A DNA stretch of 64,000 nt, taken from Drosophila persimilis (Eukaryota; Arthropoda; Insecta; Diptera; Drosophilidae). Made by a program: the position numbers and the translations under genes. The stretch is from positions 434,001-498,000 of the forward strand of contig NW_020825321.1 in NCBI RefSeq assembly GCF_003286085.1, given 5' to 3'. Below are positions 32,029-41,504 of the stretch, one piece after another (the stretch's first letter is position 1; every line of letters starts with the position of its first letter). The notes under the pieces were generated by a model. It did no database searches, had not been told where the DNA came from, and saw only the letters and a list, made by a program, of their open reading frames with translations.

Positions 32029-33483
32029 TCATCCCAAAAAAAAACGCTCTGGACTTGACAAGGACGTCGACTCAGTGTCGCTCCACGGTCGGATAGGCGT
32101 GAGGATGAGCAAAACGTGGGTTGCTCTTGAGGAATCTGTGGATGGCGCCGTGGGTCCTACAACGGGGCGGCTCGCGGGGAGACGATTGTGTCGTTCGTCG
32201 TGAGCCGATGTAGATGGCGACGGTACAGTCGCGGCTGAGCGGGCTGGCCGACGAGGGCGGCGTTTGGCATGGTTTGATTTAGATGGCGACGATGCTCCCG
32301 AGGCTGAGCGGGCGGGACGACGAGACGTGGGTACGTGGAGTAGCGTGTGGCTGTTCTTGCCGGAGTGTTGGTGAGCCAGGCAGTTCCCGCAATACTGGTT
32401 GATAAGGACAGCTCGGAGTCTCTCTTCGGGGCTCAGGAGAAGAAATTGGTGGTAGGTCCGTAGCGGATGGACTCCTTGGCAGATTCGGCAACGGTAGGAG
32501 CCAATTTCCCGAGCACGTCGGTTCTCCCTGGTGCGGTTGGCGCGGGGACGTGGGGCCATATCTGGGTGCGGAGAACTAAGTTGAAATAAAGGCGTCGAAG
32601 ACACATTAGTAACGATCTTGGAACGGGTGAGAGGCACATTTAAGACATTGGAAATTGCCGCCCGGTTACATAGTCTGGTGAGGCTATGTTGATCTAAGGA
32701 CGGATTCACCTTCGAGTTCAGGCTTGAATTCGGACCGGAGCGTAGAGCTTTCATACAGTGCATATTTTGGAAATATTTCCGTCGGTCAGGAGACCGTTCG
32801 AGAACTTCTGTGGAGGGAGCTGGAAGGAAGTTGCTGTCGTAAAAAGACCCCGAGTCTTCTACCTGTGTGATAGGTCGTCTGGAAATTTGACTCGAGAACG
32901 ATGAGATTTGATTCATCACCTGAGGCACTGGACCTGTGAGTACCCAGCCGAAAATGGTCTCCTGCCCGAGGAGAGAGCCACAGATGTTGGTCAGTGAGCC
33001 ACTTAACTGAATGGACGGAAGGATATCCGCTCCAATCAGGACATCTATTTGTGAACTCTCATAGAAGGTCGGATCCGCCCATGAGAGGTTCGGCAGGTCT
33101 CTCAAGAACCCTTGCGAGATCGGATGCGATGGAATATTCGCGGCCAATTCCGGAATAACGTAGGCTTTGGCATTTAGTTGTAAGCCCGGCTTAGTCGGAG
33201 AACGAATGGAAAAACTGCAGAGCTTCTTTGACTGAGCGGATACGGCATTATTTAGGCCGGAGACCTGTGCCTGGATACGTTGTAATGGCAATTTGATCAT
33301 GTCCACAAGACGTTCTGTAATGAACGTCGCCTCTGAGCCAGAGTCGATCAGAGCGCGGGCGTGGAAAGTTTTTCCCAGGTGGCAAATATTAACGATGGCC
33401 GTGCCTAGGAGGACAGCACTCGTGCCGGAGGCGAAATACGACTGAACGTTTGGCTGGGCTTCGGACGAACTTGTAGTTTGCAC
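32029..33483 (-). CDS. Chimeric protease / Cys-His-rich frame of element 3, 484 codons
   Basis: A single open minus-strand frame. Residues about 10-190 are a BEL/Pao aspartic protease: ALIDSGSEATFI with catalytic D near 47, then SWADPTFY, IDVLIGADILPSI and IFGWVLTGPV. In intact relatives the RT would follow. Here the frame continues through SQISRRPITQVEDSG into about 280 residues unlike RT. This part carries zinc-knuckle-like motifs (CRICQGVHPLRTYHQF, YCGNCLAHQH, HTLLH) and Arg/Ser-rich repeats (RRPARSASGASSP). The first codon listed is not clearly ATG, so the start is uncertain; it may be read by frameshift from gag. The origin of the second half is unknown. Confidence 0.6.
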   Translation of the reverse strand: MQTTSSSEAQPNVQSYFASGTSAVLLGTAIVNICHLGKTFHARALIDSGSEATFITERLVDMIKLPLQRIQAQVSGLNNAVSAQSKKLCSFSIRSPTKPGLQLNAKAYVIPELAANIPSHPISQGFLRDLPNLSWADPTFYESSQIDVLIGADILPSIQLSGSLTNICGSLLGQETIFGWVLTGPVPQVMNQISSFSSQISRRPITQVEDSGSFYDSNFLPAPSTEVLERSPDRRKYFQNMHCMKALRSGPNSSLNSKVNPSLDQHSLTRLCNRAAISNVLNVPLTRSKIVTNVSSTPLFQLSSPHPDMAPRPRANRTRENRRAREIGSYRCRICQGVHPLRTYHQFLLLSPEERLRAVLINQYCGNCLAHQHSGKNSHTLLHVPTSRRPARSASGASSPSKSNHAKRRPRRPARSAATVPSPSTSAHDERHNRLPASRPVVGPTAPSTDSSRATHVLLILTPIRPWSDTESTSLSSPERFFLG

Positions 33484-33510
33484 ACTTGGTTCTGGTAGAT
33501 GTAGCTCGGG

Positions 33511-35045
33511 CTACGCTGAGGAATTTTGTACCGTTGTGGAAATCGCCTCGCTGGAGTTTGCTGGATTGCTACGGTGTAGAAGCGTATGGTGCCGGTCTCC
33601 ACAAATTATGCAATTGTGGGCGCTTTGGCATGCTCGTATCTGGTGGCCCCTTGCAAAGCAGTTCAAACAAAGCTGCTTTTGCTTAATGTAGTCGGAGCGA
33701 TCGTCAGCGGGCATTTGAAGGAAGTAAGGGCATAAACGGATTGGATGATACTCTTTGGAGCAGAGATCACACGTGCTCCTCGTTTGATTCACTGTGGTCT
33801 CGAACGAGTGGACACTCCTAGGATAAGGATTGCTTCTCGAATTGTCTGAAGTGCGTATGCTCGCCGTGGAGTGGGCCTGAGTCTCCATGCCTTGATGGTC
33901 GTCCTCGGTTACTTCGAGAGACAGGTACCGCTCCGCCAGGAACTTGTCCATGGCGTGCCAGGTGGGAATTTCGGACTTGTGCGTCAACTCAACTCAACTC
34001 GTCAAGTCAACGGACTTGTGTGGATTGCTCCCAAAGCGCTAAGGTCGTCTTTGGCAGCTTAGCGGAAATGAGGTACACTAACACTCCGTCAGCGAAAACG
34101 CTGTCTGTGGAGACCTCGGAATGGGTGAGTGTCGTGAGGCACTTGTGGACGGCCCTGTGGAGTTTTTTTTAGCGCTGCTGCTGACTCGGTACGGATTTGG
34201 GGCAGACTGAAAAGGATCTTAAGCTGGGCCTTGAGTATCAGCCTCTTGTTTTGGAAACGCTCACGGAGGGCGTTCCATGCGGACGCGAAACCCTCGTTCG
34301 TAAGTGGAGCCTGTGCCACTATGTCGTGGGCTTCACCGCTGGTCTTTTTGTTGAGGTGAAACAGTTTTTCCACTGGAGCCAACCTTGGGTTTTCTATGTA
34401 GATGGCGGTGAACAGGTCTCGGAACGTGGGCCACTGCTGGTAGTCCCCACTGAAAACTTCAGTGTCACATGGAGGGAGGTGGCAACCGCCGGGAGTCGGC
34501 ACTTGAACGGCCAGCTGCGGCGTGTGAGGGACAGTCGGGGGCTCGAGCTGATCGTTCAGTTCGGCCAGGCATTGCGCGTAGACTGCGTAGCAGTCATCGT
34601 ACATCTCTTGGACATCAGCTACACCCTCTGGATCCTCTTCCGCCATCGTCACCGAACAGGCCGCGAACTCCGCGTCCACCTTTGCCCACAGGCTTCGGAG
34701 TTGTTCTCGATGGACTTGGGAGAGCGAGCGGGTTGGTGTGCTAGCATCTGGAGCGCTGAGCTTCTGGTCGAAGCGGGTCAGTCTGCTTGCAGCCAAGGCA
34801 AACTTAGACTGTGCCGAACTGGCGGCCATAGTACTAGGAGCCGTGCGAGGGACTCCCGAGGGGACCAACCAGGCCTCAAAGGCATGTGGTGTGTGAGCCC
34901 TGAACGTGGTCGGACCTTGCTCAGCTGGGACCAGAAGGGAAGATGCGGGCGTCGTGACTGAGCCGTTTGAGCTGGGTGGATGGGTCAAACTCAGCGAACT
35001 CACCTGCTTAAACTTCTTGCGAGATTTCTTGTCACCAGTGGGCAA
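33511..35045 (-). pseudogene. Gag of BEL/Pao-related element 3, broken
   Basis: DUF1759-type gag. The N-terminal part (35045-34180) includes VFSGDYQQWPTFRDLFTAI, EKLFHLNKKTSGEAHDIV and WNALRERFQNKRLILKAQL. A frameshift sits at a T run near 34167-34175. The C-terminal part (33987-33511) holds CDLCSKEYHPIRLC, CLNCFARGHQIRAC and CIICGDRHHTLLH. A short ctcaactcaactc duplication near 33985-34000 adds a further disruption. No upstream in-frame ATG precedes TTG at 35045 before a stop, so the true start is unclear. Confidence 0.75.
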
Positions 35046-36463
35046 GGTTGGCTAATGGATTTGCGATAACGCGTATCAGAGTCGCAAAGCAGGTGAGCGG
35101 AAATGGAGAAGTGGAAGTTCTGAACGACGAACCGTGGATATGTGGTCTTGGTGGTGGAATTTATTGCGAGTACTTTTATTATAGAAATCGTACACCGTGG
35201 CCGGAATATATAGATATAAATACTACGATCAACAAACAAATGTCTAACCAAGAACGAAAATTGAGGATGGACGATAATATTGAGGCACGAGGTGCCAATA
35301 TACCAATATACCAATGTATAGAGTCGGTTGAAAACAATATACTCTCGAAATGCAGGGTAGCGCGTATTCTCTCAACAACTACAACGCAGGCAAACGCAGG
35401 AGAAGCGAAAGCGAAAAGAAAAACGAAAAGAATGCACCGCTGCTGCTGCTTGTATGTGTGTATGTATGGCTGTAAGTGCTATGTACCGCGGCTTGGGTTA
35501 AGAGATGTCAAACAACGGGTAAAACGGTGGATAACCGTTATGTATATTATATAGATGTGCAAGAATATGCTAATTTGAATGCGTACGTATAGATATGTAA
35601 GATAAATACATATGTATGTGCCGTATGTATGAATCGGTATTTTGTTAGTAGTATAATTAGTTACATAAATAAGGAGGCGCAGTGATTTGTTATATTATTT
35701 CCTTATAAAACCGACAAACTATGGCATGCACGGAATAAACAACAAAAATAATTGCAAGAATAAGACTTTATGTTTGTTGCCAGCCGCTTGGATTGCGTTG
35801 CGATGTGTACATACATGTATGTATGTATGTTAGCAACGAAAGCTCAGCTGGTAGCTGGGAGAGGTAAGAATATTATTTACACTGGATCGGAAGCTGAACG
35901 CAGGAGTTAGCTCGGATCAAAGAAGTAGGAGGCCACAACCGTTGGCAGAACGAGGTATGGTTTAATTTGGAGCTAGAGCGAGAAATAAATACATATATAT
36001 GTACATACATATGCCACGGGAACTCGGACTGGGATGGAAAACTCGCACAAAATCACTGCACTGTTGTTAGGCACAATCGAAGAGTACTTATCTTGAACTT
36101 GTCCGTCGATGCTGGCTGGGGTGAGCTTCTCCTTACACATACGCACATTATTTTTACACCCAAACATACATCTTTATGTGTGCATATGGCTTCATTTTTA
36201 TTTTTGTGGGTTACAAATATGTATTTTATAAGGTTATCCGTAGTTTACTATTCGGTGTTCACTAATAGGGGGGATTTCTAGATTATATAGGTATGTATAT
36301 TTAATTATGTCTTTAGATATAAGTTGTTCTTAATATTGTGGTATAGCTATCGATTAAAAAAATATCTTCGAAATGCCTTTACTTTAAGAATTTGTGTACT
36401 GGTTGAATTAAAAAGTTGGATATTAACTTTAATGAATAAACAAATTATGGGGAAGGCGAAGAT
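35046..36463 (-). other. Long leader of element 3
   Basis: 1.4 kb of AT-rich non-coding sequence with acatatatatgtacatacat and gtatgtatg microsatellites near 35600, 35815 and 35990. Frames at 35048-35554 and 35967-36281 are low-complexity and unsupported. Confidence 0.6.
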
Positions 36464-36480
36464 CCGGCTCGAAGGACCAA
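36464..36480 (-). promoter_or_regulatory. Primer-binding site of element 3
   Basis: Plus strand ccggctcgaaggaccaa. On the minus strand TTGGTCCTTCGAGCCGG directly follows the 5' LTR. It is complementary to a tRNA 3' end including CCA. The tRNA was not identified. Confidence 0.75.
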
Positions 36481-36826
36481 TGTTTGTAGTGGGGCGGATC
36501 GAGGTTCAATTATCCAACGACCTCGCCGTTAGTTTAAACTAACCTAGCAGTCGTCACAGAAAGGAAAGGCCGATGGGTTTCGTTGTGTGTATATATATAT
36601 AATGTTCATGCGTTATTGGGTATTCGCGCGGTATGTCGACAGGTTGAAGCGGGGGTGAAAACGTAACTAACTAGCTCTATGCCTTATGATGCTTTTGCTG
36701 CCGTGAGCGCCGAGTGGATCGTGGATTGTGGATCCGAGCGCCCCTCCGAGCGCGCGAGAGCGAGTTGGGACCGGGGCGCACGGAGTTGGCACAGTGCGCG
36801 GAAATTGTTTACTGCTGGCCTGAACA
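36481..36826 (-). repeat. LTR of element 3 (copy 3; shared 5'/3' LTR)
   Basis: 346 bp. It is the 5' LTR of the complete unit and also abuts the internal 3' end of the next partial unit (36827 onward), an LTR-internal-LTR-internal tandem. It carries acctcgccgt at 36520-36529, where the other LTRs have the reverse complement plus extra bases. Confidence 0.85.
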
Positions 36827-37756
36827 TCCTCCCCTTGCAGGATTGCAAAGTATAATGGGGAGGCTTATGGCTGGGCATACGCCCCAGACCCGATTCATCC
36901 CAAAAAAAAACGCTCTGGACTTGACAAGGACGTCGACTCAGTGTCGCTCCACGGTCGGATAGGCGTGAGGATGCGCAAAACGTGGGTTGCTCTTGAGGAA
37001 TCTGTGGATGGCGCCGTGGGTCCTACGACGGAGCGGCTCGCGGGGAGACGATTGTGTCGTTCGTCGTGAGCCGATGTAGATGGCGACGGTACGACGGCGG
37101 CGTTTGGCATGGTTTGATTTAGATGGCGACGATGCTCCCGAGGCTGAGCGGGCTGGACGACGAGACGTGGGTACGTGGAGTAGCGTGTGGCTGTTCTTGC
37201 CGGAGTGTTGGTGAGCCAGGCAGTTCCCGCAATACTGGTTGATAAGGACAGCTCGGAGTCTCTCTTCGGGGCTCAGGAGAAGAAATTGGTGGTAGGTCCG
37301 TAGCGGATGGACTCCTTGGCAGATTCGGCAACGGTAGGAGCCAATTTCCCGAGCACGTCGGTTCTCCCTGGTGCGGTTGGCGCGGGGACGTGGGGCCATA
37401 TCTGGGTGCGGAGAACTAAGTTGAAATAAAGGCGTCGAAGACACATTAGTAACGATCTTGGAACGGGTGAGAGGCACATTTAAGACATTGGAAATTGTCG
37501 CCCGGTTACATAGTCTGGTGAGGCTATGTTGATCTAAGGACGGATTCACCTTCGAGTTCAGGCTTGAATTCGGACCGGAGCGTAGAGCTTTCATACAGTG
37601 CATATTTTGGAAATATTTCCGTCGGTCAGGAGACCGTTCGAGAACTTCTGCGGAGGGAGCTGGAAGGAAGTTGCTGTCGTAAAAAGACCCCGAGTCTTCT
37701 ACCTGTGTGATAGGTCGTCTGGAAATTTGACTCGAGAACGATGAGATTTGATTCAT
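36827..37756 (-). pseudogene. Internal 3' end of element 3, truncated (copy C)
   Basis: Same Cys/His-rich coding as 31961-32890 but with about 25 bases missing near 37093 and truncated at ...gatttgattcat. Beyond 37756 it joins CR1 sequence at ccaccattaaatagacg. The breakpoint differs from the one at 28600. Confidence 0.8.
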
Positions 37757-39304
37757 CCCACCATTAAATAGACGTTCCGGACCTCCGGATATTGCCACCA
37801 CAGGTACTACGCCTGTGGTGCCCAAACCACTGGTGGGAGTCCCACCAAAACGACAAGTTTTTGTTTCACGGCTGGCCCCTGACCTCACATCTAATGATGT
37901 AATTGCTTTATTCAAAGCAAAATAAAAGCCGTGGGCTTAAAGGTGGAGAAATTTAACTTCTAGTATGCCAGGGAGATAGCCTCATTTAAGATAAGCATCC
38001 CTCCAACTCAATTTGACACCATTTGCTCCGCCAAATTTTGGCCGGGGCATTTGGTGGTGAAGGAGTTTAAGGCTAAGAAGAAGAATAGGCCCCCCAAAAC
38101 TCTTACAAATCATTCCAGTGTACCAACATCAACCTCTACTTCCTCGTCCCCAACTTCCCGCCTTGCTTCCACCATTCCAAAAAACTAACTTCTCTTTTAG
38201 TAACGTATCAGAATGTTAGAGGCTTACATAGTAAGCTTCGCATTCTTTTCCGTATTGCATTGCGTGAGCAGTATTGCATTTGCTTCCCACGTTATTTCGT
38301 TTACTGAAACCTGGTTAAAGCCGGACATTCTTAGTTCCGAGGTTTTGGCAGGTCGGTACACAACTTTTATAAAGGACCGTTCGTCTCGACGTGCAGAAGG
38401 GGTTCTGATTGCAGTGGACTCTATCTTCACGTCGGAACACTTCACAGTCCAGGTTCAACCCGAACTGGAACTCCTGTGTGTAAACCTGATTCTTCCCGCT
38501 TTCGCTATATTCATTTCTTGCACGTTTATATTTCACCTTCTTCGGATATCTTTATTAATGAGCTGCATTTGTCCGCTTCAACTGCTGTTTCTTCCTCGCT
38601 ATCAAATAAAGATCATATGATAGTTCTTGGTGACTTCAACATGCCAGGATCTGTTTGGTCTTCGGTAAACGAGTCTGGTAACCTAGTGCCTAAGTCACGA
38701 TGATGTTAGCCGAGTCCTTCCGCTCACTATACCTGAAGACGCCTACCATCCTACTTTCGAAGTGTCGCTACCTGAACGTGTCCGCTGCTTTCGTAAAGCC
38801 GAGTTTGCGAAGCTTAATAACCTCATAAGGAATTTTTATTGGTCCGTTTTTAACTTGTGCGCTGATATCATAAATTGTGCAATGGTTCTACAATGCTCTC
38901 AGAAACTTTTTTTATTCTTGTCCGATTAGATCTTGAAAGCCCCCTTGGTTTACCAAAGAATTTTACAGTCTAAAAAACTTAAAATCTTACTTAACTTAAC
39001 TTACTTTCGTAAAGCCGAGTTTGCGAAGCTTAATAACCTTATAAGTGATTTTGATTGGTCCGTTTTGTACTTGTGCACTGATGTCATAAAAGGCACACAA
39101 ATTTTTTACAATGCTTTTGGCACATTTATTGGTTCTTGTCCGATTAGATCTGGAAAGCCCCCTTGATTTTCCAAAGAGTTTTCCAGTCTGAAAATCTTAA
39201 AATCAAGACTTTATACAAAATTTAAAGAAGTTGGTTCTCCTACTACTCACTCTCGCTATGTAATAGCTTGGTCAAACTTTTCAATTCTTAATGCTCAATG
39301 CTAT
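37757..39304 (+). pseudogene. CR1 fragment, composite module copy C
   Basis: CR1 ORF1 C-terminus and ORF2 endonuclease, with the same internal deletion and 200-bp duplication as copies A and B. It starts about 75 bases further 3' in CR1 than copy A but earlier than copy B. Confidence 0.85.
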
Positions 39305-41096
39305 CGGCTGGCAAAAACGCTCTAGCTGAACCCTCCACGAAGGTGCCGGCTGGGCAATGGACACTGCACTGTCGCTTGCTCTGTCCGGGGTAATGCAGTG
39401 TCTACCTAAGGCAATGGTCCAGCGTCTTCCCGATCTTAAGTCGGCGGAACTGAACCAGGGCCATGGCTAGAGATGCCTGGCGGGCAGGCATTAAACGCTA
39501 TGGTTTGGTGCCCCTGGGGTGACCTTCGGGCCCGGCGGGAGAAGATCATGTCAGTTGTAATACTACTGACACAAAAACGACGCGTTGCAGGGTGAGCCGC
39601 TCGGGTGCCGCTGTCGACACAAGAAGTCCAAGTTAGAAGTTAGTCCACGCGCAGCTCGTTCAGTCACTCATCTCGCGAATGGAGGAGGACCCCAGCGCTC
39701 CAATGCCCACGTTCAATGGAGCGGGATGCATGAACGGGGTCAAGATCCTCAAATGCAACGACGACCCAACGGGGCAGTTGCTGGTGCAGAAGGTGCCGCA
39801 ACTGGAAGCTCTGTGGGAGGGGGCCAAGCTGAAGGTGGTAGATAGGGAGCTGACCGTCCATACCAAAGGTGAACGTGCTCTTCCCCATTACTGTCCAAGG
39901 GGAGCGAGCACTGAAGCTGCTGCAGAGATAGAATCCCGACGTGCCAACGGCAGGCTGGAGGGTTCTACACGCTGGTAGCCCATTACCCAGCGAGGAGGGC
40001 CAGCATGTGATCCTCCAGATCAGCAAGGAGGCAGTAACATTCTGTATCCCAAGTTCGGGAAGATGGCGTGGGGCGTAGGTAGCGTCTACCTACGGCTGAA
40101 AAAGCACCACCACGAGGACAAAGATGCGCACACCCTCCAGGCAGGCGAGGTCGAGAAGGACCTAGGTCTGGAGACCATAGTGGAGGCCGCCCAGGGTCTT
40201 GCGCTGGACGACTCGGAGGAAGAGGAAGACGGTGACCTGACAATTATATTCAACACGTCGAGTAAGGATCAGTTAGCCACCCATGACTCTAAGGGTGCTG
40301 CAGCTCAACCTCCACAAGAGCAAAAAGGCCTGCTGATTGGATTGCAGCAAGCCGCCCTATGGCCTGACTATAGTCCTCAAATATCAACCTTCTCTACTCA
40401 ACAGCGGTAAGCTGGAACAGAACTGCCATACAACCGAAAGGAATCCATGCTCATCTTATATCTCATTACAGCAGGTATGACCTGACGGTAGTGATGCTGT
40501 AGAGCGAGGAAAAGCGTCTTATGGCAGCTTCCTGCTACATGGCACACGACAGGCCCGCTCCACCGGAAGAACTTAGCAGTCTGGTGACAGAAGCCGGCTC
40601 AAGAAATCTCAAACTCCTCATTGGCGCAGACGCCAACACCCATCACAATGTGTGGGGAAGCCCCGACATCAACGATAGAGGTGAGTCACTCCAAGACTTT
40701 ATCTTATCCACTAACTTAGACGTAGCAAACGTGGGGGAGGAACACACCTTCGTAGGTCCCACCTCGTCAAACGTGCTAGACCTAACTCTCGTCACGGGAA
40801 AGAGTACTTTGGTATCCGACTGAAGAGTCCTCGAAAGACCATCCTTCTCAGACCATAAGTACATTCAGTTCAAGTGCGAATTCGAACCCTCTTCGAAGAT
40901 AACAGTCTATAGAAACCCCCGGAACACAAACTGGGTAAAGTTTAAAACGACAGTTACAGTGAAATCTGCGGAGGATATAGAGAAGTCCCTAAAGACCATA
41001 TCCAACGAGTTACTGAACGCCTACCACGCATCGTGCAAACCCTCGAGAAGGAAGAAGAGGTCCAAGCCACTCTGGTGGAACCGAGATCTCTCTCTC
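39305..41096 (+). pseudogene. LOA-clade non-LTR fragment, module copy C
   Basis: Near-identical to copies A and B, with a private 2-base deletion near 39854 (gctgaccg against gctgataccg) that changes the ORF1 frame. It is cut by the LTR at 41097. Confidence 0.75.
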
Positions 41097-41446
41097 TGTT
41101 TGTAGTGGGGCGGATCGAGCTTCAATTATCCAACGGCGAGGTGTATGTTCCAGTTTAAACTCCTAGCAATCGTCACAGAAAGGAAAGGCCGATGGGTTTC
41201 GTTGTGTGGATATATATATAATGTTCATGTAGTTATTGGGTATTCGCGCGGTATGTCGACAGGTTGAAGCGGGGGTGAAAACGTAACTAACTAACTCTAT
41301 GCCTTATGATGCTTTTGCTGCCGTGAGCGCCGAGTGGATCGTGGATTGTGGATCCGAGCGCCCCTCCGAGCGCGCGAGAGCGAGTTGGGACCGGGGCGCA
41401 CGGAGTTGGCACAGTGCGCGGAAATTGTTTACTGCTGGCCTGAACA
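41097..41446 (-). repeat. LTR of element 3 (copy 4)
   Basis: 350 bp, nearly identical to copies 1 and 2. It is followed by only about 58 bp of internal sequence before the Ty3-type element begins at 41505. Confidence 0.87.
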
Positions 41447-41504
41447 TCCTCCCCTTGCAGGATTGCAAAGTATAATGGGGAGGCCTATGGCTGGGCGTAC
41501 GCCA
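41447..41504 (-). other. Internal stub of element 3
   Basis: Polypurine-tract region only, identical to other copies up to ...gggcgtacgcc, then an abrupt change to Ty3-type pol. A deletion or recombination breakpoint lies at 41504/41505. Confidence 0.75.

Larger units (their letters stand above)
31611..36826 (-). mobile_element. BEL/Pao-related element 3, complete LTR-to-LTR unit lacking RT and integrase
   Basis: On the minus strand: 5' LTR (36826-36481), tRNA primer site, 1.4-kb leader, gag, protease, an extra Cys/His-rich segment, purine tract, 3' LTR (31960-31611). At 5.2 kb it is short for BEL/Pao. No reverse transcriptase, RNase H or integrase motif occurs between the LTRs. Both LTRs sit in tandem arrangements, so no target duplication can be read. 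It is best described as a non-autonomous derivative. Confidence 0.78.

Noticed and set aside
34197-34961. 254-codon plus-strand frame as a host gene
   Set aside because: Lies opposite the minus-strand gag with DUF1759 motifs and has no recognisable domain of its own.
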